Source of the DNA: Rutidosis leptorrhynchoides
Taxonomy: Eukaryota; Streptophyta; Magnoliopsida; Asterales; Asteraceae
Reading direction: 5' to 3'
Length of the DNA stretch: 64,000 nucleotides
Assembly: GCF_046630445.1 (NCBI RefSeq)
Contig: NC_092341.1
Coordinates: 2,580,001 to 2,644,000 of the forward strand
The position numbers and the translations under genes are program-made. The notes under the pieces were generated by a model. It was not told the DNA's origin. It did not search any database and was given only the letters and a program-made list of their open reading frames with translations. Shown here in pieces: positions 10,990 to 21,291 of the stretch (positions are counted from its first letter, which is position 1; every line of letters begins with the position of its first letter).

Positions 10990-12993
10990 TCTTCAGTCAG
11001 GTTGAATGCCGCATGCTCAGCGGTTGTTGCAAACAAGCTTCCCGAGAAGCTTGAAGATCCTGGAAGTTTTACCATTCCTTGTTTACTTGGTAATTTGGAC
11101 TGTATGAGGGCTTTGGCGGATTTGGGGGCTAGCATTAATTTAATGCCTTATTCTATTTACTTAAAGCTAGACCCCGGGGAGTTAAAACCCACGCGTATGG
11201 CTGTGCAGCTAGCTGACCGCTCTATTAAATTCCCTCGTGGAATCATAGAGAATATGCTAGTGAAGACCGGGTCGTTAGTTTTTCCGGCGGATTTTGTGGT
11301 TTTGGATATGGAAGTGGATGAAAGGATTCCACTAATTTTGGGTCGGCCATTCTTAAATACTGCTAGGTGTATGATTGATGTGTATGGCCAAAAGTTGACC
11401 CTTAGGATAGACGATTTGAGTGCAACATTCTCAATCGACCATGCTTTAAAATACCCTGGCTACACTGATGATACATGTTATTTTCTTAACACTGTGAATG
11501 TCCAGTCTGAGTTTTTGCAGGAATTCCCAGAGTTACAGGGCTCAGGAGAATGCTCATTGGTTGAGATTGATGAGGATGTGCAGGTTGAGGAGGTGGATAT
11601 TTTAACCACCTTGATGGAAAACGGCTATGAGCCGACTGAAGAGGAGTTCAAAGAACTCGAACGTGATTCAAATTACCGGAGCAAGTCTTCAATTGAAGAA
11701 CCTCCCGAGCTTGAATTGAAGCCACTTCCAGATCATTTGGAATACGCTTACTTGCATGAGGAATCTAAGCTTCCGGTAATTATTTCTTCTTCTCTTTCAG
11801 CAGGTCAGAAAACTGAGCTTGTAACCATGCTAAAGGCCCATAAACCGGCCATTGCATGGAAGATTCACGACATTAAGGGTATTAGTCCCTCCTATTGCAC
11901 CCACAAAATTCTAATGGAGGATAACTCCAAACCTGTGGTGCAACGCCAAAGGAGGTTGAACCCGCACATGCAAGATGTCGTGAAGAAAGAGATCATAAAG
12001 CTCCTTGATGCAGGTCTGATTTACCCGATTTCTGACAGTCCATGGATTAGCCCGGTACACTGTGTACCTAAGAAAGGTGGTATGACTGTTACCACCAATG
12101 ATAAAAATGAGTTAATTTCCACCCGGACTGTCACGGGGTGGCGTGTTTGTATCGACTACCGTAAGTTGAACGACGCCACACGTAAAGACCACTTCCCGCT
12201 ACCTTTCATGGATCAAATGCTAGAGAGGTTGGCGGGAAACAGTTTCTATTGCTTTCTCGATGGTTTCTCGGGCTATTTTCAAATTCCTATCTCGCCCGAG
12301 GACCAAGAGAAGACTACTTTCACGTGCCCGTATGGCACGTTCTCTTATCGACGCATGCCCTTTGGCCTTTGCAATGCTCCGGCCACTTTTCAAAGGTGCA
12401 TGATGGCCATATTCCATGACATGATAGAAGATTGCATGGAGGTGTTCATGGATGACTTCTCGGTCTTCGGTGACACTTTCGATTCATGCCTTCTTAATTT
12501 AGAACGGATGTTGGTCAGGTGCGAAAAATCTAATCTTGTGCTCAACTGGGAGAAGTGCCATTTCATGGTTCAAGGGGGCATCGTTCTCGGGCACAAGATT
12601 TCTAAAAACGGTATAGAGGTGGATCCCGCAAAGGTTACCGCTATTAAGAACCTTCCACCCCCTACCGATGTTAAGGGTGTTAGGAGTTTTCTCGGGCACG
12701 TCGGTTTTTACCGGCGATTCATTAAAGATTTTTCTAAGATTGCCAACCCGATGAATAAACTCCTTGAAAAGGACACCCCGTGGAACTTCTCCGACGAGTG
12801 CCAAAAGGCATTCGAGCTTTTGAAGGAGAAACTCATCAATGCGCCAATCATAATTGCTCCGAATTGGTCCCTTCCGTTCGAGCTTATGTGCGATGCCTCT
12901 GATTTCGCTGTTGGCTCAGTTTTGGGTCAAAGGGTCGAGAAGCATTTCGACCCATCTACTATGCAAGCAAGAACTTGCAAGGAACGCAATTAA
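10990..12993 (+). pseudogene. pol: Athila pol part 1: protease and reverse transcriptase
   Basis: Frame is open from 10990, where copy 1 interrupts it, so there is no native start here. Protease region: LPEKLEDPGSFTIPC then ADLGASINLMP, the usual Athila/Tat form with D-L-G at the active site. Reverse transcriptase follows with CIDYRKLN, LPFMDQMLERLAG and the catalytic VFMDDFSVFG. Early RNase H ([11 protein letters not shown]) is in frame. At about 12951-12953 one base appears missing relative to the conserved HFDP-YYAS sequence, throwing the frame into the stop at 12991-12993. Together with the insertion upstream, this makes the gene dead. Confidence 0.92.
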
Positions 12994-13727
12994 ATTATAC
13001 TACCACTGAAAAAGAGCTCCTTGCGGTGGTCTTTTCGTTTGATAAGTTCCGGTCCTACTTAGTCTTATCTAAGACTATTGTCTTTACGGACCATTCTGCT
13101 CTAAAGTACCTTTTTGCTAAACCGGATGCAAAACCACGACTTCTTAGATGGATCTTGCTTTTGCAAGAATTTGATGTGGAGATCCGGGATAAAAAGGGTG
13201 CTGAAAACTTGGCGGCCGATCACCTTTCACGTCTTGAGAACCCCTCCCATGAGGTTCTCGATGAGACGACCATTCATGATGATTTTCCCGGCGAATATCT
13301 CATGAAGGTGGATAAGGTTGATGAGCCGTGGTACGTGGACATTGCTAATTATCTAGTTGGGAGATTCTTGGAGAAAGGGTGGTCACATCAAAAGAGGAAG
13401 AAATTCTTCAGTGACCTTAAGTACTATTTCTGGGAGGATCCCTATCTTTTCCGTTGTTGTCCCGATGGGGTTATCCGCCGGTGTGTTTCCGGTGATGAGT
13501 GTATGCGTATTTTAACCGAGTGCCATAGTGGGCCTACCGGTGGGCATTTTGGACCCCAAATTACGGGGCGTAAAGTCTATGATGCCGGCTTCTATTGGCT
13601 GACAATCTTCAAGGATGCCCACCTGGTTTGTAAGTCATGTGATTCGTGCCAAAGGGCAGGTAAAGTCACCAAACGGGATGAGATGCCTCAACAAAGCATC
13701 CAAGTTTGTGAAGTATTTGACGTTTGA
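12975..13727 (+). pseudogene. pol: Athila pol part 2: RNase H and integrase zinc region
   Basis: Continuation of pol in the next frame after the single-base loss near 12952. It carries the rest of RNase H ([34 protein letters not shown]) and the integrase zinc-binding region ([20 protein letters not shown], then [12 protein letters not shown]). It ends at an in-frame TGA (13725-13727) where the family has Trp in the conserved DVWGIDFMG, so this is a Trp-to-stop change. Coding similarity runs straight on past the stop. Confidence 0.9.
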
Positions 13728-14618
13728 GGAATTGACTTTATGGGGCCATTTCCGAAATCTCAGAATTATAGTTACATACTCGTTGCCATCGACTACGTGT
13801 CTAAATGGGCTGAAGCGCAAGCTTTACCCACAAATGATGCACGAGTTGTGATTTCGTTCCTTAAGCGTTTATTCTCTCGATTTGGAACTCCTAAAGCTTT
13901 AATTAGTGATAGGGGTACTCATTTTTGTAACGCCCAAATGGAGAAGGTATTGAAGCGATATGGAGTTCTCCATAAAGTTTCTACTTCATACCATCCCCAA
14001 ACGAGCGGACAAGTTGAGAATACAAATCGAGCTCTTAAAAATATTCTTGAGAAAACTGTGGGTTCGAATCCGAAGGAGTGGGCAAATAAGCTCGATGAAG
14101 CTTTGTGGGCGTTTAGAACCGCCTTCAAAACGCCAATTGGTACCACTCCTTATCGGTTGGTTTATGGGAAAGCGTGCCATCTTCCGTTGGAGATTGAGCA
14201 CAAGGCTATGTGGGCACTTAAACAGTGCAATTTAGATTTGAAGGAAGCCGGACGCCTAAGGGCGGGGCAATTGAATGAGCTTGGTGAATTACGCCTTGAT
14301 GCGTACGAGAATTCATTGATTTATAAAGAAAAGACCAAGCAATGGCATGATAGGAAGTTAAAGGGTCCAAAGGAGTTTAACGAAGGTGACCGAGTGCTTT
14401 TGTTTAACTCTAGATTAAAGCTTTTACCGGGAAAACTCAAGTCCCGGTGGACGGGACCATTTGAGGTTGTTAAGGTGTACCCATACGGTACGATCGAGTT
14501 AAAAAATGCTAATGGTATCACCTTTAAGGTTAACGGACATCGTGTGAAGAAGTATTTTGATGGACCGTTAGAGATTAATGATGAGGTTCACGTTGAACCC
14601 GATCCCAACGTCACTTGA
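13728..14618 (+). pseudogene. pol: Athila pol part 3: integrase core and C-terminus
   Basis: In frame with the preceding segment across the nonsense codon. Integrase core: GIDFMGPFP with the first Asp, ISDRGTHF with the second Asp, then YHPQTSGQVENTNR with the Glu. The C-terminus has the GPY/F-like RWTGPFEVVKVYPYGTIEL and no chromodomain, as expected for Athila. The frame stays open to its own TGA, so decay is limited to the frameshift, one stop codon and the copy 1 insertion. Confidence 0.92.
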
Positions 14619-15197
14619 AGTTGGGGACGAGTCGCGTGAACGACTCGTTAAATAAGGTTCACGTTGTTGTAGAGTTTGTATATTTTTGTGCTTGTCTGAT
14701 AATATGTGCAATATGATCATGCTTGAATTTTTATTGGGGTTAGTTTGGTGGTTTTATGGTGCGAAAATTGGGTTTAGAGGCTTAAAAATGCGAATTTTAG
14801 ATGTTTCAGTAGGTGGAGCGCCGCTCCAGTTAAGGGCGCGCCGCGCCAATGTTGGGTACCTGATGTACCAGATTTAGGAAAAGGCTCGACATCGTGTTGT
14901 AGTTATTCGGAGCGCCGCGCAAGCTTTCGGCGCGCCGCGCGATAAACCTGCGCGCCGCGCGAGATACTGGAGCGCCGCGCCAATGTGTGTCGGCCAGCTA
15001 TTTTTGCTTTTAATTAAAGTCGACCCGAATTTTCACAACCACATAACTTAAACTCGGGTACCAGCTGTCTTTTATGCCTTTTTACTTCAATTATTTTCTT
15101 TCATCTACATCTTTTACTCTTACAAATCCTTTGATCTTCAAAACCCTAAATCTTAAAAGTTTTATCTATTGTTTCAATTAACCACAATCTTTCAAGA
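14619..15197 (+). promoter_or_regulatory. Athila inter-gene region with GC-rich palindromes
   Basis: Just after pol lies an 8-base stem ACGAGTCG/CGACTCGT (14627-14648). From 14815 to 14982 there are six GC-rich units: GGAGCGCCGCTCC (14815-14827), GGCGCGCCGCGCC (14835-14847) and four more of the form GCGCCGCGC. The first two recur in the same order in this element's LTR (20013-20045). A pyrimidine-rich leader follows and runs to the ATG at 15198. I infer an internal promoter or control region for the downstream gene; no clear TATA box is seen. Confidence 0.5.
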
Positions 15198-17504
15198 ATG
15201 TCACCCAAAAAGGTCCGAGTTTGTTTCCTTCCTTACTAATTTCGTCTTATTATATGTAAATTGCTTGTTTAATTCTTAATTATCATGATGAATTAGTGTG
15301 GGGTTGCTTTAATTTGGGTTATGTGATTCAATTAGTTATGGGTTTTGTTAGATAATGTTTATATGCTTTGATTTCAAGATGAATTTTGTGTTTTTAGAAG
15401 TTTAACATGAACCTAGGGTTTGTAGGGTTTAAAGTTCGAATTTTGTAAGTGAAAAGGGGATATTTGTTTGAAAGTGTGGTGGTTTTTGAATTGTTCATGT
15501 GTTTTTGAGCTAGTGTGGGGTAGTGTCCATATGGGCGGGTCAAATTGTTTTGATTGACTTGTGCTAAATTGTTCCAATTACGATTATGCCATTCTAGTGA
15601 TGATTAAACATATGATTTTTAATTGTGATGAAGCTTTTTGTTAATGGTTGTTGAAATTGCTAAAAGTTGCTAACATGATGAAGTTTATTGGATTTTTGGA
15701 ATTTAAAAGAGTGATAAGTAATCATGTTATGTTTTGGTTATGTTGATTGATGAATAAGGTTATGAGTTATTTGGTTTAATGGATAATGTGATTTGGTTAA
15801 GAGTGTAGTTTTTGAAAAGTTTTCACAAGAGTTATTTGTTTCATTGGTGGTTGTTTTTGAAAGTGAATTAACATGAAGCAAGGATTGATTGTAAAGGTGT
15901 TTGGTGCTTAATATGATGACTAACACTAACTTTTGAGTTTTGTGTTTGTTTTCTTACTTGTTTCATGAATGTAGAGAACAAGAGGTAACCAATCACAGCA
16001 ACCACCGAACAATCCGGAATTGTGGTTGACTCAAGTTGCTAATATGGAGGATCTAGAACAAAGGTTTACCATAAATCTTGCTCGTCCAATTGAGCAAACT
16101 TACTACTTGGATTGGTCGCATCTTCGGAATGAGAATATTCATGCTTATCGACAATTGCGTGGTTACTTATGGGTTACTTATAGTGGTAATGAGTTGAGAC
16201 CGTATGAGCGATTGTTTGAGATTAACGAAGACGTTTATGAGCAGTTGACTGTTGAGTTCTTTTCGACCGTAAGTTGTCGCCCCCGAGTTGCTCCTCGTGA
16301 TTCGGACTTTTTGACATTCAGGCTTGGCGGGGCGGACCGTCGAATGAGTAAGGTTGAGTTGGCTCGGGCATTGGGTTTGTACCCCGAGTTAAATGATGAT
16401 ATCGATTTACAGTACCATTTGTTGGGATGCCGGGTTTTTGGTGAAGATGCTTTTAGTGAAAGTGAGTATTGGCCAACGGTTATTAATCCGGGGGTTAGAG
16501 CTTTTAGCTCTAGTAGGAGCATTCAGTCAAATCTTCGACGTCCGGAGGACCGGATTCTTTTTAAAATGCTTGCTACTATGTTCATGGCCCGGAGAAATGC
16601 AAACAAAATTAAACGAAAGGATCTTTGGATCCTTCAGCAGATTAAGGCTAGAGAGGCGATAGATGTCCCTTGTATGTTGGGGGCCTGGTTTCAGGAAATT
16701 GGTGAGGATAATCGTCCCGAGCGCCCGTTGTTAGGGGGGCATTTAGTGACACGTTTGGCTGAGGCATTTTCGGTGCCAACTGATAGGTGTACTGTTTCGG
16801 GGGCCGAAGCAATGGTATCGAATATTTTGTTTTTCGCTAAAGCCGATTTTATTAGGCGAGGTCCGAACGGTTGGGTTTTGGTAGGTGAGGAAGAACAACA
16901 ACAGGGTCAACAACAACAACAGGGTCAAGGTCAGCAAGGGCAAGGTCAAGGTCAAGGTAGAGGACGTGGTACTGGGTTCACGTATGAAGCAGGGAGTTCT
17001 AGTGGTAATGTTCGGGGAGTATGGACTCCCGATGAGGAAACTTTTAATGGGTTGGTGAATAGTGTTGATGGGTTGCATCTTGATTTCCAAGATAGTCGTT
17101 CATTTTATAATGCTCAGGTTGAGCATAATCAGCGTATGTATGATGAACAGCGCCATCATAATCAGGAGTTGATGACGTGGCACCAGGGTAACTATGGGTC
17201 GCTTAACACGAGTTTGGGTCAGGTTCGGACAGAGGTTGGTAATTTGGGCGAACGTGTTAGCAGGATAGAGTATGATGTTCAAGGGATTCGGGCCCACAAT
17301 CAGTGGGAAATTCATCAGAGGCAGCTCCAACGGCAGATGCGTCGTGTGCCGGATGCGTACATTCCTACGCAAACCACCGTTCCGGACTACACCGCCGTGA
17401 CGCCTCCGAGACCGGATCCATCTTATGACCCGTATCAAGCGTGCCAAGATACTTATGGCGTGAGTTGGGACCCGTTGAGAGATTTTTGGCCGGGAAGCAA
17501 TTGA
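15198..17504 (+). CDS. ATHILA ORF-1-type protein, predicted spliced (env position)
   Basis: Main frame 15975-17504, preceded by a predicted first exon 15198-15212 (MSPKK) and a 762-base AT-rich intron with GT/AG ends (15213-15974); together 514 residues. Residues about 30-260 resemble the Pfam ATHILA ORF-1 family: VYEQLTVEFFSTV, DFLTFRLGG, ELARALGLYPEL, then a conserved region to about 290. After that comes a Gln/Gly-rich linker (EEQQQGQQQQQGQ) and a His/Gln-rich helical C-terminus likely to form a coiled coil. No signal peptide or membrane segment is visible, so envelope-like applies only to its position after pol. Function unknown. The exon structure is my inference; the body of the ORF is certain. 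It is intact although pol is not. Confidence 0.75.
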
Positions 17505-19763
17505 TGTGTTGCACGTATTATTGTTGTATTTGTTTAAACTATTTCCGTTTCGATTTGGTTGTACTTGATATTTTTATTTTTCGTATGATGTACTTGAGAC
17601 CTTATTAGGGGCAAGGCGTTTCGGTACCGGGTGGTATCACCTTGTTCCCATTTATGTATTTGGTGTGTTTTGCTTTTTCTTATGTGTGTTGGAGAAACGG
17701 TTTTTCAAGTCTGGCATTAAGTTCAGCAAAACTACTTGAGTGATGATATTGGTGTGAGAATTGGGAATGGACGATGTTCTTATGCTGGCAGTCAGTTCAG
17801 CGCCATCTGTCACTGTCATTCCACGATTTGTGGTTAAGCTCGATAAGTTTTTATTTTTCTTACCCTTTTGATTTTAATCCATTTTTGATCTCAAGTAATG
17901 GGGACATTACTTGATCTCAAGTGTGGGGTGGGGGATGTAAAATCTCTCGGGTTGGTTATTAATAGAATCATCATTATTTTGGTTTTGATATCTAAAAGAC
18001 TTGACGTTTCACGGGGTTTTGGTCGTAAAAAAAAAAAATTGAAAAATTTAGGGGAAAATATAAAAAAATGAAAAAATTAGTTAGTGAAAAAGAGAAAAAA
18101 AAAATAGAAAAATAGTTAAAAATTCGACCAAAACCCTTGTTTAAGTATGGCTTGGTATTTATATTTCATGATGTTTAACGAAGCCAAGGTTGTTCCACAT
18201 GTTCATTACCATTGAACATGAAATCCTACGAGTTCGGGGAACTCAATAGTAGGTCACCTGTACAAAAACGGGTGTAAACCGTGAGAGAGCGGTGATTGCA
18301 TAGCGTGATTGTGACCGAATTACGTGCCAGATCGAAAATTTTTGGTTACTTGGTATAGCAGACTTCCGAAACTATATCATTTTATCATTACATCATCTAA
18401 TGGTGTGATACTGTGGGAAGAGAAGCCTTGAGCTTCACCAGTGCTGTCCTTTTTAGGAGCAATAGCTACGTGCTTGTGTTTGCTTAGACAACACAACCCA
18501 TAGCCAAAAGCTATGGAACCCGAAGGTTTTCGGGATTTTTCAAAACCGGTGTCAATTGAAACAGATTGGCACTTCCGAGTGATTCAGATCCACTCAATTA
18601 AGGAAGTAAAGTCTTCCGACCGTCCTACTTGGTACGTATACCTCTTAAGCGTGCCATTTCATTACCCATCATTTCACGATGAGGTACTGTTAGAGGAGAA
18701 AGTCTTGAACTTTCAAAACATGTTCATTATTTTGAATGTGAAATCCTACATGAACATTCAGTTCATACGTAGGTCACTTGTACAAAAACGGGTGTCAACA
18801 TTATGAACGGTGATTGGATCGTGTGGTCAAAGCCGGGCCATACGCTAGATCAAAAACTCAACAGGGCGGTCGTCATTGTTTCTCCTAACAAGGACAATGT
18901 ATGCGCTCGACCACCTTTTATGACCATACAGGATGTATCCATTCCATCCTAAAGGGAGTCAAGTCTCCCGAACGACACACTTGCTGATTTGTTTCAGAAG
19001 ATGTAGTCCAGACCAGTTGTAGGGTGACGAAAAGTCTTGAAAAGTCATTGCTAAAATCGACTGGAAATCTACCAGGCCTCAACATCAAACAGGGAAACTG
19101 GTAGTCAAAGCTTATCTCAATGAGGGAGATTTGCTAGCCAAATGGGAAGCGCACCATGATACACAAAATGTCAGTGATTGATCAGATTCCCAGTGGATAA
19201 CCTCCGGAAAGGTAATATATCAGCTTTTAAGTCTGATGACCCCCAATCTTTATGGTTGACTTAACGGATTAGACGGTTACCTCATAACCATCGATGATAT
19301 CCGGACGTAATGTGTATCCTCCTAAGCACATTATTTTCTACCGACATCTCGCGATGTTAGGTACTGTGGGAGGCTTAGATTGACCAATTGCGGGGTAGCC
19401 CGTACGTTCTCTTGGCACACGTGTTCGATTGTTTTATCTTTGGTGCTCGGTTCCCACTTGATTCCCGATGCTATTGAACACTTATATTATGACTCGAGAT
19501 TCTCTACTTCATCATTATGGTACGTAATCGAGATTATTTTTGGTTTCTTTATCCGTTACATATTGTTAGCGGTTTGGGAAGTTTCAAGGGTGAATGCAAG
19601 TGGGAACCATGGTTGTTATTTACTCCAAATCGTGCCCACGCTAGTTGTTTGTTTGGTTTCTTGTTCGTTTGGTTCTACATATATTTTTGAAGAAATTATT
19701 TTATTGTAGAAGATTATTATCGAGTTTCATTGCTTGAGGACAAGCAAAACTCTAGTGTGGGGT
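17505..19763 (+). other. Athila 3' non-coding region with diverged internal repeats
   Basis: No gene is seen. It contains a purine run near 17919-17935, A-rich tracts at 18028-18110, and diverged repeats about 520 bases apart: 18198-18345 resembles 18717-18862 (shared GTTCATTA, GAAATCCTAC, TAGGTCAC, GTACAAAAACGGGTGT). Further weak echoes (GGTACTGT contexts) lie near 18682 and 19358. The region ends in GAGGACAAGCAAAACTCTAG and GTGTGGGG (19755-19762), the polypurine tract typical of Tat/Athila elements. Confidence 0.7.
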
Positions 19764-19767
19764 TGTT

Positions 19768-21291
19768 TGATATCGCATATTTCGTATGCGTTTTCCTTAG
19801 CGATATCGGGTACATTTTGGTCCTTTTGGATACGATTTGGAGTTATTTTGGTTAAAGTTGTGAAAGTTTGATTTCCAAGTCCAAGGAGGTTAAATTTGAG
19901 GTTATTTGATGGTTTTGGATGTTTTTCGATGTTAACGAGTGAAAAGGTTTGATTCGATTCGAGTTTTGGTGTTAATATTGAGTTTTTCAGCTAGTTTCAG
20001 CATTTTCAGCATGGAGCGCCGCTCCAAATGGTGGCGCGCCGCGCCAATTAACTGGAAAAACAAGTCGAGCATATTCAAAAAAAACCAAGGCTCAGATCAC
20101 ATGAAACGGCGCGCCGCGCGGGGGTATTGGCGCGCCGCGCGACCTTCAGCCCGGGTTCAGATTTTTTTTTCCACTTATAAAAGCCCGAAAAATACCCTAA
20201 TGTTTCATTATCGTATCCAGACGAATTCCAGCCACTTTTTGACGAACTTAGGTGATTTTTGGGGATCTTCAAGGTCATTCTAAGGTACCAATCATTCCGG
20301 GAACAAGTCTCGATTCGTTTATCTTTCAGGATTCAATCTTTGATTAGTTTTATCTCTTTGTTATCAACAATGAATTTCTCTATTTCTTTGATTGTTATTT
20401 TGGTTTTAGCCATGATTTTAGGCTAAACTCTTAATGTTTGTCTAGATTGAATATTTGCAAGTGTTTGGATGTTACTTTGATGTTTTATTAATTGATGCAT
20501 AATAATTATGAGTTTTGATTAAGAACCATTCTTGTGGGTGTTGATTATTGTTACTAGGTTGATTAGTGAATCTTGTTTGAACAAAGGGAACCCTGTTTCA
20601 ATTTAGTGATCTAATTCCTAATTGATTTGTCTTAACCGATTGGGTGCTTACTGGACCAAGGGGGTAAACCGGGTAACGTAATTGAACAAAATAGGGGTGA
20701 ATTGTGTGGAGCGAACGCGTAACCAATTGAATCTTAATCTTATAATTAGCTAGTTACTAAGTCACAAACGAAAGATGGTATTTGGTAAAAGGGAACCCTA
20801 AGCCAATTAATCCTAGTTTGACGTGTTTGCTAAAAGAGAACTCTGGGTAAACCGACTCTGTAATTGCGTGCATTGATTAATAGAACTAGTGCTTAATAAC
20901 AAATCATCCAACACTGCGAATAGGATATCTAGGCGAACATTCTTTTATCCATTGAATTCAAATATCTTTATTTTTCCGTTGAGTCTGTATTTCTTTTATC
21001 TAAACTTAAAAATCCAAAAATATTGTCTTTTACTTTTAAAGCTATCTTGATTTGGCTAATCGTTAAATAGCCGCAAAACAAACTATCTCGTAATTTCAAT
21101 TTTCATAGTTTAACTTAGTTTACTTTTATTAGTTTCAAACTTAATTCTCACGTTAATACTGTCCTTGGAACGATACTTGGAATTACCATTTTTATACTAT
21201 TACACGATCGGGTACACTGCCCGTAAGTGTGTAGTAATCTTTAACCAGGCATATTTCCAGAGATAATTTATATACTAGATTTCACACATCA
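19768..21291 (+). repeat. 3' LTR of the Athila-like element
   Basis: Starts TGATATCGC right after the polypurine tract and ends CACATCA, giving TGAT...ATCA inverted ends; the end is fixed by the junction with copy 2 gag at 21292. A start at 19764 (TGTTTGA) is possible. GC-rich palindromes lie at 20013-20045, 20107-20120 and 20129-20141. TATAAAAG at 20176-20183 is a good TATA box. About 1.1 kb of AT-rich R/U5 follows. No gene is seen. Confidence 0.8.

Larger units (their letters stand above)
10990..21291 (+). mobile_element. Athila-like Ty3/gypsy element, right part
   Basis: Begins inside pol where gypsy copy 1 was inserted and ends at a CA immediately before gag sequence of gypsy copy 2. Order: protease-RT-RNaseH-integrase (broken), GC-rich palindromic block, ATHILA ORF-1-type gene, about 2.2 kb of non-coding DNA, polypurine tract, LTR. 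A long element with an extra gene between pol and the 3' LTR is typical of Athila. The element lies within gag of copy 2: bases from 21292 match copy 1 from 3172 at offset 18120. Its right target-site copy should be CGTAC (21292-21296). Confidence 0.9.

Noticed and set aside
17919..17945. Purine tract before TGTAAAATCTC as a possible 3' LTR start of the Athila element
   Set aside because: A more typical tract (GAGGACAAGCAAAACTCTAG, GTGTGGGG) lies at 19736-19762, followed by TGATATC, which pairs with the ATCA end at 21291.
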